Source of the DNA: Actinomycetes bacterium
GTDB taxonomy: Bacteria; Actinomycetota; Acidimicrobiia; Acidimicrobiales; RAAP-2
Assembly (NCBI GenBank): GCA_021809495.1
Contig: JAKAZI010000009.1
Span: 1 to 41,282 of the forward strand
DNA: 41,282 bases
Direction: 5' to 3'
In this document: positions 23,307 through 30,048 of the stretch, one piece after another
Layout: the number at the start of each line of letters is the position of its first letter
How positions within the stretch are numbered: the first letter of the stretch is position 1
Position numbers and translations under genes: made by a program
Notes under the pieces: generated by a model
The model's input: the letters and a program-made list of their open reading frames with translations, nothing else
Database searches by the model: none
What the model was told of the DNA's origin: nothing

Positions 23307-24053
23307 GTGCTCGTCCACGAACAGCTAGCCAGTGGTGCGTCGGTCCTGGATCTACGCATCGCTTCCTCGAGCTCTCGACCGGCGAGCGACCACGTGCTGG
23401 TGCTCGTGCACGGACTACCGCGCGCTACGGGCATGGGTCGACAGGCGGCCGGGCTGCTACCCGAACTCGCCGAGCATCTGGCCAGTGAATCAGGTTGGAC
23501 GGTGGCGACCGGGACGCTCTCGGGCGTGGGAGGGAGTACGGGGACGTTCTCGGCGAGCCAGTGGCGCCGCGACCTCGCCGCGGTCATCGCACGCATCGAC
23601 CAGGACGGCGGACGGATCTCCCTCGCGGGATTCGGATTCGGTGGCGCGCTCGCGCTCGCGGCCACCGCCGACGACGAGCGCGTGCGCGGGGTCGCGACCT
23701 TCGCCGCCCCGGCGCACCTGGACACCTGGTGCGGTCCGGCCGTCCCCTTTCGCCAGTGGATCCTCGCCGCGGGGGTGGTTGGTGACGAGAAGGACCTGCT
23801 CGGCGCCGACGAGTTGCGCGCCGACGTGATGGCGGTCGATCCGCTCGGGGCGGTCGCCTCAATCCCACCCCGGCGGCTCCTGATCGGCCACGGGACCGAC
23901 GACCTCGAGGTGCCCTCGAGTGACGCACGCGACCTGCTCAGTGCGGCGGACGGTCGGGCCGAGCTGCGTCTGATCCAAGGCGCCGGTCACCAGCTGCGGG
24001 CGGACCCCCGAATGGTGGCGACGTTGCTCGGCTGGCTCGACCGCCACCGCTAA
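23307..24053 (+). CDS. Alpha/beta-hydrolase fold protein lacking the nucleophile serine
   Basis: A 248 aa protein with the alpha/beta-hydrolase layout: LVLVHGLPRATG (oxyanion region), a nucleophile elbow, LLIGHGTDDLEVP (acid) and QGAGHQL (histidine). The elbow reads GFGFGG (108-113), so glycine 110 stands where G-x-S-x-G enzymes carry Ser. It may be non-catalytic, a binding protein, or use another residue. GTG 23307 follows the dehydrogenase stop by 6 bp with no ribosome-binding site, suggesting coupled translation. Its stop overlaps the thiE stop within CTAA. Confidence 0.78.
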   Translation: MLVHEQLASGASVLDLRIASSSSRPASDHVLVLVHGLPRATGMGRQAAGLLPELAEHLASESGWTVATGTLSGVGGSTGTFSASQWRRDLAAVIARIDQDGGRISLAGFGFGGALALAATADDERVRGVATFAAPAHLDTWCGPAVPFRQWILAAGVVGDEKDLLGADELRADVMAVDPLGAVASIPPRRLLIGHGTDDLEVPSSDARDLLSAADGRAELRLIQGAGHQLRADPRMVATLLGWLDRHR

Positions 24054-24682
24054 TCGACGGCGGCGATGGCCTCGTCCAGGGCGCGACGAATCGATACCGC
24101 GGCGCCGTAGGGGTCCGGGGCGCCGGTCAGGGCGCGTACGACCACGAAGTGACGGAGTCCGTCGCGCACGAGCGAGGCCACGTTGGTGGCGTCAACCCCG
24201 CCGGTGACGTAGACGGGCTGGTCGCTTCGCCGCGTGCAGTCGAGGGCGTACGCGATCCCGGTGCCCGACCGGCCGGGCTTGGTCGGTGTCGCGACGATGG
24301 GTCCGGCGCTGCGATAGGTCGTCGGCTCTTGAAGTGCGCGGGTGAACTCCTCGGGGTCATGCGTGGAGAGCCCGACGATCGCGTCGGGACCCAAGAGGTC
24401 GCGACAGAGCGACACGCTGAGGTCATCTTGGCCCACGTGAACGCCGTCGGCGCCCACCTCGGCCGCCAGATACGGCGAATCGTTCATGATGAAGGGAACA
24501 CCGAAGTCCCGGCAGATGGCGGCCATCAACGAACCCGAGACGCGGCGCTGCTCGTCGTCGAGTTCCTTCTCGCGAAGTTGCACGACGTCGACCCCGCCGC
24601 GCAGCACCGCGGGCAAGAAGTCCGCGAGGTCGTCGCGATGGCCGACGCACAGGTACAGGCGCCGTCGTTCGAGTTCGTACAC
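24050..24682 (-). CDS. thiE: Thiamine-phosphate synthase
   Basis: A TIM-barrel enzyme of about 210 aa that joins HMP-pyrophosphate and thiazole phosphate to thiamine phosphate. Clear motifs: VVQLREK, MNDSPYLAAEVGADGVHVGQ, GLSTH, TPTKPGRSGTG (pyrophosphate loop) and VTGGVDATNV. The start is either GTG 24688 or GTG 24682. I choose 24682 because TAGAGT ends exactly 6 bp before it. No other thiamine gene is adjacent and no TPP riboswitch fits in the short upstream gap. Confidence 0.9.
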   Translation of the reverse strand: MYELERRRLYLCVGHRDDLADFLPAVLRGGVDVVQLREKELDDEQRRVSGSLMAAICRDFGVPFIMNDSPYLAAEVGADGVHVGQDDLSVSLCRDLLGPDAIVGLSTHDPEEFTRALQEPTTYRSAGPIVATPTKPGRSGTGIAYALDCTRRSDQPVYVTGGVDATNVASLVRDGLRHFVVVRALTGAPDPYGAAVSIRRALDEAIAAVD

Positions 24683-24688
24683 CCGCAC

Positions 24689-24694
24689 ACTCTA
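24689..24694 (-). promoter_or_regulatory. -10-like hexamer for thiE
   Basis: On the minus strand TAGAGT ends 6 bp before GTG 24682 and abuts GTG 24688, so it decides the start codon choice. Confidence 0.4.
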
Positions 24695-24710
24695 AATCGG
24701 GTGTCGGCCG

Positions 24711-24726
24711 CCGGACCGCCGGTCGG
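24711..24726. repeat. Inverted repeat in the thiE-rrf2 gap
   Basis: GACC-GCC-GGTC (24714-24724) sits inside a GC-rich stretch. The 8-mer CCGGACCG at 24711 recurs at 24762 within the stronger palindrome, 51 bp apart (about five helical turns). Confidence 0.35.
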
Positions 24727-24762
24727 CATTCGACGAAATTCGCGCCGCCGTCATCCATCACC

Positions 24763-24774
24763 CGGACCGGTCCG
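24763..24774. promoter_or_regulatory. Palindromic operator candidate of the Rrf2 gene
   Basis: CGGACCGGTCCG is a perfect 12 bp palindrome. It lies just upstream of CAGAAT (24785-24790), overlapping the presumed -35/spacer region, so binding would block the promoter. Autoregulation is usual for Rrf2 proteins. Confidence 0.45.
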
Positions 24775-24784
24775 CGGACTCGGG

Positions 24785-24790
24785 CAGAAT
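24785..24790 (+). promoter_or_regulatory. -10-like hexamer for rrf2-rnhA
   Basis: CAGAAT ends 6 bp before ATG 24797. Confidence 0.35.
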
Positions 24791-24796
24791 GGGCGT

Positions 24797-25255
24797 ATGC
24801 AGATTCCCGCGAAGGCCGAGTACGCCATTCGAGCGCTACTCACCCTGGCGGCCAGCAACACCTCCGTGAGTGCCGAACATTTAGCGGCCGAACAGCAGTT
24901 ACCCGCGAAGTTCCTGGGTGCGATTCTCTCGGACCTCCGTCGCGGCGGTCTGGTAACCAGTCAGCGCGGTCCCGAAGGTGGGTTCAAACTGGCCCACGAC
25001 CCCGACACCATCATGATCGCCGACATCTTGCGCGTGGTCAGCGGACCGATGGCCGGGGTGCGCGGGATGCGACCCGAGACTCTCAATTACGACGGTGACG
25101 CCGAACATCTGCGCGACGTATGGGTCGCGGTACGCGCCGCGCTGCGCGAGGTGCTCGAACACGTCACCCTCGGCCAGGTGCTTCGCGGTGACCTGCCGGC
25201 GGCGGTAACGCGCTTCACGTCAGACGCGGACGCGTGGATCACGCGCCAGCTGTGA
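24797..25255 (+). CDS. Rrf2-family transcriptional regulator without cysteines
   Basis: A 152 aa DNA-binding protein with the family opening MQIPAKAEYAIRALLTLA, the recognition region LPAKFLGAILSDLRRGGLV and the wing SQRGPEGGFKLA. Rrf2 members such as IscR, NsrR and RsrR carry a [2Fe-2S] or [4Fe-4S] cluster on cysteines in the dimerisation region. This protein has no cysteine at all, so it must sense something else or nothing. The upstream frame to 24149 is only the antisense of thiE. It shares a GTGA overlap with rnhA. Despite some distance from suf, it is the only Rrf2 gene in the window. Confidence 0.88.
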   Translation: MQIPAKAEYAIRALLTLAASNTSVSAEHLAAEQQLPAKFLGAILSDLRRGGLVTSQRGPEGGFKLAHDPDTIMIADILRVVSGPMAGVRGMRPETLNYDGDAEHLRDVWVAVRAALREVLEHVTLGQVLRGDLPAAVTRFTSDADAWITRQL

Positions 25256-25689
25256 CCCGGATCCACACCGATGGTGCCTGTCGGGGCAATCCCGGTCCGG
25301 GGGGCTGGGCGTGGGCGCGTGGGCGCGACGGTTACGCGAGCGGCGCCGAAGCGAGAACGACGAACCAGCGGATGGAACTGCGCGCGGTCCTCGAGGCCTT
25401 GAGGGCCAATCCCGACGGCGACGTCGAGATCGTGAGCGACTCGACCTACGTGGTCAAGTGCTTCAACGACCACTGGTACGTCGGCTGGTTGCGGCGGGGT
25501 TGGAAGAACTCCCAAGGCCAGCCCGTGGCGAATCGCGACCTCTGGGAGCCACTGTTCGACCTCACGCTTCGCGGCGAGCGCACCGTCACGTTCACCTGGG
25601 TGAAGGGCCACTCGGGCGATCCGATGAACGAGTTCGTCGACGAGCTGGCCACCGCGGCGGCCGACCACCAACGGGGCCAACAGGCCTAG
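25252..25689 (+). CDS. rnhA: Ribonuclease HI
   Basis: An RNA-DNA hybrid endonuclease of 145 aa. The four metal-binding acids are D7 (HTDGACRGNPGPGGWA), E42 (QRMELRAV), D63 (VSDSTYV) and D130 (FVDELA), and H120 sits in KGHSG. Typical substrate-handle residues (WLRRGWKNSQGQPVAN) are present. I place the start at GTG 25252, overlapping the rrf2 stop (GTGA), instead of GTG 25234, since the family begins right at the first beta strand. Confidence 0.93.
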   Translation: MTRIHTDGACRGNPGPGGWAWARGRDGYASGAEARTTNQRMELRAVLEALRANPDGDVEIVSDSTYVVKCFNDHWYVGWLRRGWKNSQGQPVANRDLWEPLFDLTLRGERTVTFTWVKGHSGDPMNEFVDELATAAADHQRGQQA

Positions 25690-25723
25690 CGCACGAGCGT
25701 GCCGGCGCCGGCGTTGGAAACAT

Positions 25724-25729
25724 TAAGAT
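25724..25729 (+). promoter_or_regulatory. -10-like hexamer for the lpd-E2-lipBA operon
   Basis: TAAGAT, in an AT-rich patch, lies just upstream of the palindrome at 25734. This implies a transcription start inside the palindrome and a leader of about 35 bases. Confidence 0.35.
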
Positions 25730-25733
25730 TTCG

Positions 25734-25750
25734 TTGGTCCGATTGACCAA
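25734..25750. promoter_or_regulatory. Palindromic operator candidate of the lpd-E2-lipBA operon
   Basis: TTGGTC-N5-GACCAA is a perfect inverted repeat 20 bp before the lpd start. It overlaps the likely transcription start. The TTGGT/ACCAA half-sites resemble operators of GntR-family regulators such as PdhR (TTGGT-N3-ACCAA core), but the spacing is longer, so the binding protein is not identified. Confidence 0.5.
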
Positions 25751-25770
25751 ATGATTGAAGGGAATCCGCC

Positions 25771-27186
25771 GTGGCGAACGAGGTCCAGCAGTTTGACGTT
25801 GTGATCATCGGAGGTGGCCCCGGTGGCTACGCCGCCGCGCTCTACGGAGCCGCAGCGGGGTTGAACGTCGCGCTGGTCGAGCGCGACAAGGTGGGCGGTA
25901 CGTGCCTGCACCGCGGCTGTGTCCCGGCCAAAGAGTTTCTCGAGACGGCCCACGTACGACGCACCATTGAACACGCCAGTGCGTTCGGCATCGGCACCGG
26001 TGCGGTGACGGTGGACTTCTCGGTCAGCCAGGCCCGGAAGAACGACGTCGTCGACAAACTGCACAAGGGGCTGTCCGGTCTCCTCAAGGGCCGAAAGGTC
26101 ACCATCTTCGAGGGCACGGCGCGCCTCGACGCCGACCAGGTCGTGCGCGTCCTCGATGGGGCTGACGCCGGCGTCGAGGCGAAGGGAACCAACGTCATCC
26201 TCGCGGCCGGCTCGGTTCCGCGGACCCTGCCCGGATTCGACGTGGACGGCACGATCGTGCTCACGTCCGATGAATTCTTGGACCTCGACACGCTGCCCTC
26301 GAGCGCCGCGGTTATTGGTGGTGGCGCGATCGGCTGTGAGTTCGCGTCGATGTTGTCAGACATGGGCGCATCGGTGACCGTGCTCGAGGGACTGGCGACG
26401 ATCCTCACGGGCTGTGACAGCGAGGTGGTCAACGTCGTGCAGCGCTCCTTCAAGAAGCGCGGGATCGACGTTCGCGCCGGGGTGAACGTAACGGGCCACA
26501 CGCCCACGAAGGGAGCGACGGCGGTCCACGTCGAGGGCGGCGAGGACGTTGTCGTCGAAGTCGTCGTGCTGGCGGTCGGTCGACGCCCCCGCAGCGAGGG
26601 CCTGCTCGGCGACGGGACCGGCGTGGAGATCAACGAGCGGGGTTTCGTGGTCGCCAATTCGTCGATGCGCACCGCGAACCCCAACGTCTTCGCCATCGGT
26701 GACATCGTCGCGAATACCCCGCAACTGGCGCACGTGGGCTTCGCCGAGGCGATCGTGGCGATCAAGACCATCCTCGGTGAACCGGTGGTTCCGGTCGACT
26801 ACGACCGTGTGCCGTGGGCGATCTACTCCAACCCTGAGGTGGCCTTCGTCGGGCTAACCGAGGCCGCCGCGAAGGAGCGGGGCTTCGACGTGGTGGTCAA
26901 AAAGGACCCGTTCGGCGGCAACAGTCGTGCGCAGATCATCGGCGAGACCGAAGGAGTCGTCAAGATCATCGCTGAGAAGCGCGCCGACGGCACGGCCGGC
27001 CAGATCCTCGGCGTGCACATGGCGGGTCCGTGGGTGACCGAGCAATTGGGCGCCGGGTACTACGCCGTGAACTGGGAAGCCACGGCCGAAGAGGCCGCCG
27101 CGCTCATCCAACCGCACCCGTCACTTTCGGAGACCTTCGGCGAGACGCTGTTGGCGCTAGCGGGTAGGGGGCTCCACGTTGGCTGA
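25771..27186 (+). CDS. lpdA: Dihydrolipoyl dehydrogenase (E3)
   Basis: A FAD flavoprotein of 471 aa that reoxidises dihydrolipoyl groups of 2-oxoacid dehydrogenase complexes with NAD+. The N-terminal FAD loop is VVIIGGGPGGYAAA, the redox disulfide C45-C50 is in GGTCLHRGC, the NAD loop is VIGGGAIGCEF, and FAIGD marks the second FAD contact. The catalytic His-Glu pair is in HPSLSE near the C-terminus. Start GTG 25771 has GAAGGGA about 8 bp upstream. The stop overlaps the E2 start by 8 bp, so the genes are co-translated. Confidence 0.93.
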   Translation: MANEVQQFDVVIIGGGPGGYAAALYGAAAGLNVALVERDKVGGTCLHRGCVPAKEFLETAHVRRTIEHASAFGIGTGAVTVDFSVSQARKNDVVDKLHKGLSGLLKGRKVTIFEGTARLDADQVVRVLDGADAGVEAKGTNVILAAGSVPRTLPGFDVDGTIVLTSDEFLDLDTLPSSAAVIGGGAIGCEFASMLSDMGASVTVLEGLATILTGCDSEVVNVVQRSFKKRGIDVRAGVNVTGHTPTKGATAVHVEGGEDVVVEVVVLAVGRRPRSEGLLGDGTGVEINERGFVVANSSMRTANPNVFAIGDIVANTPQLAHVGFAEAIVAIKTILGEPVVPVDYDRVPWAIYSNPEVAFVGLTEAAAKERGFDVVVKKDPFGGNSRAQIIGETEGVVKIIAEKRADGTAGQILGVHMAGPWVTEQLGAGYYAVNWEATAEEAAALIQPHPSLSETFGETLLALAGRGLHVG

Positions 27187-28372
27187 TGTCACGCTGCCGT
27201 CACTGGGCGAATCGGTGACCGAAGGGATTATCACACGGTGGTTCAAGAAGGTCGGCGACTCCGTTGCTCGTGACGAACCGCTCTTCGAAGTCTCGACGGA
27301 CAAGGTCGACTCCGAGATGCCGTCGCCGGCGGCCGGCGTATTGACCGAAATCCTGGCCGCGGAGGGTGACACGGTCGAGACCGGATCGCGGGTGGCGGTG
27401 ATCGACGAGAACGCCGTCGCCGGTACGGTCTCGGCCACACCGGTGGCCGCACCGAGCGCCGCGGCCGCACCGAGCGCGACGGCCAGCGCACCCGCGCCGG
27501 TCAAGGGCGACACCGCAGCCGCGACGGGTGACGCGCCGGCGGCCGGCGTCGTCATTTCACCGGTCGTTCGCCGCATCCTCGCCGACGGCGGCGTTGAACC
27601 GGCCACGGTTCGCGGATCGGGACCCGGGGGAGCCATCACGCGTCGCGACGCTGAGCGGGCCGTGGCCAACGGACCGACGGACGAAGTCGTCGTGCCGCTC
27701 TCGAATGGCCTTCGTCGCATGGGCCAACACATGACGTTGTCGTCGCAAAGCACGCCGCACGGGTTCGTCGCGATCGAGGTCGACGCGTCGATCTTCGACC
27801 ACTTGGACGCGTTGGGACGGCACACCCGAGACGGCGTCGAGATCTCGGATCAGATGGTCATGGGACTAGCGGCGGTTCGGGCTCTGGGCGAGTTCGAATT
27901 CTTGAACGCGACGTTCGCGGGCGACGAATTGGTCGTTCATCGAACGGTGAACCTGGGCTTCATGCGCGAAGTGCTGCGCGACGGCATGCTCGTGCCGGTC
28001 GTGCACGCCGCCGCCGGTCTGACCCTTCGGGCCCTCGCCCGGCGCATCCACGAACTCTTCGAGCGCGTCTCGACCCGCCAGCTCACGGCCGATGACCTCA
28101 TGGGTGGAACCTTCACCATCGTCGGTCCAACCGGGCCGGACTCGCTCTTGACGAATCCGATCATCATCCAGCCCGAGGTGGCCGTGCTCTCGATGGGTGC
28201 CGTCCGCCGCGTGCCGGTGGTCTTGGACGACGGCGTATCGGTCGGCGTTGGACGCCGCGTGGTCATCGGGCTCTCCTTTGACCACCGGATCTGCGAGCCG
28301 TTCACCGCGACGGCGTACCTCGAGCGGGTGGCCGAGCTACTCGCGGGGATCGACCTGGACAGCGAGCACTAG
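27179..28372 (+). CDS. 2-Oxoacid dehydrogenase E2 (dihydrolipoyl acyltransferase), atypical active-site motif
   Basis: A 397 aa E2 with one lipoyl domain (K42 in STDKVDSE is the lipoylation site), an Ala/Pro-rich linker (about 85-120), a peripheral subunit-binding domain (ISPVVRRILADGGVEPATVRGSGPGG) and a catalytic domain. The active-site motif, normally DHRxxDG, reads DHRICEP: His369 is kept but Asp is replaced by Glu373 and Gly by Pro. Which acyl group it handles (pyruvate, 2-oxoglutarate or branched-chain) cannot be told. No E1 gene is in the window. TTG 27179 is the start, inside the lpd end, preceded by a G-rich ribosome-binding site. Confidence 0.85.
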   Translation: MADVTLPSLGESVTEGIITRWFKKVGDSVARDEPLFEVSTDKVDSEMPSPAAGVLTEILAAEGDTVETGSRVAVIDENAVAGTVSATPVAAPSAAAAPSATASAPAPVKGDTAAATGDAPAAGVVISPVVRRILADGGVEPATVRGSGPGGAITRRDAERAVANGPTDEVVVPLSNGLRRMGQHMTLSSQSTPHGFVAIEVDASIFDHLDALGRHTRDGVEISDQMVMGLAAVRALGEFEFLNATFAGDELVVHRTVNLGFMREVLRDGMLVPVVHAAAGLTLRALARRIHELFERVSTRQLTADDLMGGTFTIVGPTGPDSLLTNPIIIQPEVAVLSMGAVRRVPVVLDDGVSVGVGRRVVIGLSFDHRICEPFTATAYLERVAELLAGIDLDSEH

Positions 28373-29998
28373 GTGTTGCGTCGGCGCCACGTCGGACGGG
28401 TGAGTTTCCGTGAGGCCAATGACCTCCAGCGCGCGTTGATGGAGGCGTCTAACGATTACGTCCTGGTCATGGAGCACCCGCCGACGTACACGTTGGGGAT
28501 CCGCGCCGTGCCCGAGCATTTCCTCGTCCCGCCGTCCAGTCTCGACGCGGACGTCGTCGAGGCCGATCGGGGGGGTGACGTGACCTATCACGGACCCGGA
28601 CAGGTCGTCGCGTGGGCGATCGTCACCGTCGACGATGGACCGGGGGCGGGCCGTCAACACGTGGGTCGGTTGGAGGATGCGGTGATCGCCACCGTCGTTC
28701 ATTTCGACCCCGAAGGTCGGCTCGGTCGCGTCGGACGCCTCGAGGGCTACCCCGGGGTCTGGGCCCAACTCGACGAGCGACCGGTCAAGATCGCGGCCGT
28801 GGGCGTGCGTACCGAACGCAACCGCGCCGGAAGCCGTCGAACCCTGCACGGCGTCGCACTCAACGTCGACGTCGACCTCAGGTCCTTTGACGCGATCGTG
28901 CCCTGCGGCATTCCCGACAAGCCAGTCGGCTCGATGCGCTCGCTCGGCCTTGAAGCGTCCTTCAGCGACGTCGAGGAGTACCTCGGCGCGACGCTCGACA
29001 CCGCGCTCGGCGGCCCGGGTTCGGTGGCGGCGGTCGATCGCAGCGCCGCCACCACATCGTTGGAACGACCGCTGTTACGCCGCCTGCGCAAGGCCGGCGT
29101 CGACCCCGACGCCGGCGTCGAACTACGATCACGCAAACCCTCGTGGCTGCGTATCGAGGCGCGTATGGGCACCGAGTACCAGTCGCTTCGCAAGTTGACC
29201 GACGACCTGCGCCTCGTGACCGTTTGTGAGGAGGCGGGCTGCCCCAACATCTACGAGTGCTGGGCGTCGGGCACCGCCACGTTCATGGTGAACGGTGAGC
29301 GGTGCACGAGGGCGTGCGGCTTCTGTCTCATCGATACCCGCAAACCCCTGCCCCTGGACCCGACCGAGCCCGACCGCGTCGCCGAAGCCGTGGTGCGCCT
29401 GGGCTTGAGCCACGCCGTCATCACCTGCGTCGCTCGCGACGACCTGGCCGATGGCGGCGCCGGCGCGATCGCCGCTACCGTCACCGCGATCCGTGAACGC
29501 TCCCCCCAGACCGCCGTCGAAGTGCTGATCAGTGACCTGAAGGGCGACATCGCGAGTCTGCAGCTGATCCTCGACGTGCGGCCTGACGTGGTCAACCACA
29601 ACATCGAGACGGTGGCTCGGCTCCAGCGGGCGGTTCGTCCGAGCGCGGGTTACCTACGGTCGCTGACGGTGCTCGCGCGCGCCGGCGCGCAGGGCTTGAC
29701 GACCAAGTCGGGCATCATGGTCGGTCTCGGCGAAAGCGCCGACGAGGTCGAGGCGACCCTCGCGGACCTGGCGGCGGTCGGCGTCTCGATCGCGACGATT
29801 GGCCAGTACGTGCGACCGACGGCGAGTCACGTCCCCGTGGCGCGGTGGTGGGAACCGGCCGAGTTCGAGGAACTGGCCGATCGAGGTCGGCGCCTCGGAC
29901 TGAGCCACGTGCAGTCGTCGCCGCTCACCCGATCGAGCTATCACGCGGGCGAGGCGCTCCAGCAGGCCACGCCCTTGCCGTTGCCGTCACGCCGCTAG
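28373..29998 (+). CDS. Bifunctional octanoyltransferase-lipoyl synthase (LipB-LipA fusion)
   Basis: A single 541 aa frame joins both lipoate assembly enzymes. Residues 1-215 are LipB, which moves octanoyl from acyl carrier protein to lipoyl domains: RGGDVTYHGPGQ (66-77), catalytic K139 (KIAAVG) and C178 (VPCGI). Residues about 235-541 are LipA, the radical-SAM sulfur inserter: auxiliary cluster C285, C290, C296 (CX4CX5C), SAM cluster C311, C315, C318 (CX3CX2C) and the serine ligand in RSSYHA near 520-525. About 20 linker residues separate them. The GTG start follows the E2 stop with no gap. All key residues of both halves are intact. An internal ATG (residue 265) is too far in to start LipA. 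Confidence 0.93.
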   Translation: MLRRRHVGRVSFREANDLQRALMEASNDYVLVMEHPPTYTLGIRAVPEHFLVPPSSLDADVVEADRGGDVTYHGPGQVVAWAIVTVDDGPGAGRQHVGRLEDAVIATVVHFDPEGRLGRVGRLEGYPGVWAQLDERPVKIAAVGVRTERNRAGSRRTLHGVALNVDVDLRSFDAIVPCGIPDKPVGSMRSLGLEASFSDVEEYLGATLDTALGGPGSVAAVDRSAATTSLERPLLRRLRKAGVDPDAGVELRSRKPSWLRIEARMGTEYQSLRKLTDDLRLVTVCEEAGCPNIYECWASGTATFMVNGERCTRACGFCLIDTRKPLPLDPTEPDRVAEAVVRLGLSHAVITCVARDDLADGGAGAIAATVTAIRERSPQTAVEVLISDLKGDIASLQLILDVRPDVVNHNIETVARLQRAVRPSAGYLRSLTVLARAGAQGLTTKSGIMVGLGESADEVEATLADLAAVGVSIATIGQYVRPTASHVPVARWWEPAEFEELADRGRRLGLSHVQSSPLTRSSYHAGEALQQATPLPLPSRR

Positions 29999-30048
29999 CG
30001 ACGCGCTACCAGCCGCCGTTCATCGACGACGTAGCCGACGGTGATGGA

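Noticed and set aside
24149-24796. N-terminal extension of the Rrf2 frame
   Set aside because: Antisense of thiE; Rrf2 proteins begin at MQIPAKAEYAIRAL.
30000-30048. Terminator between lipBA and the Tat-exported protein gene
   Set aside because: I could not find a stem longer than about 5 bp and there is no T-run.
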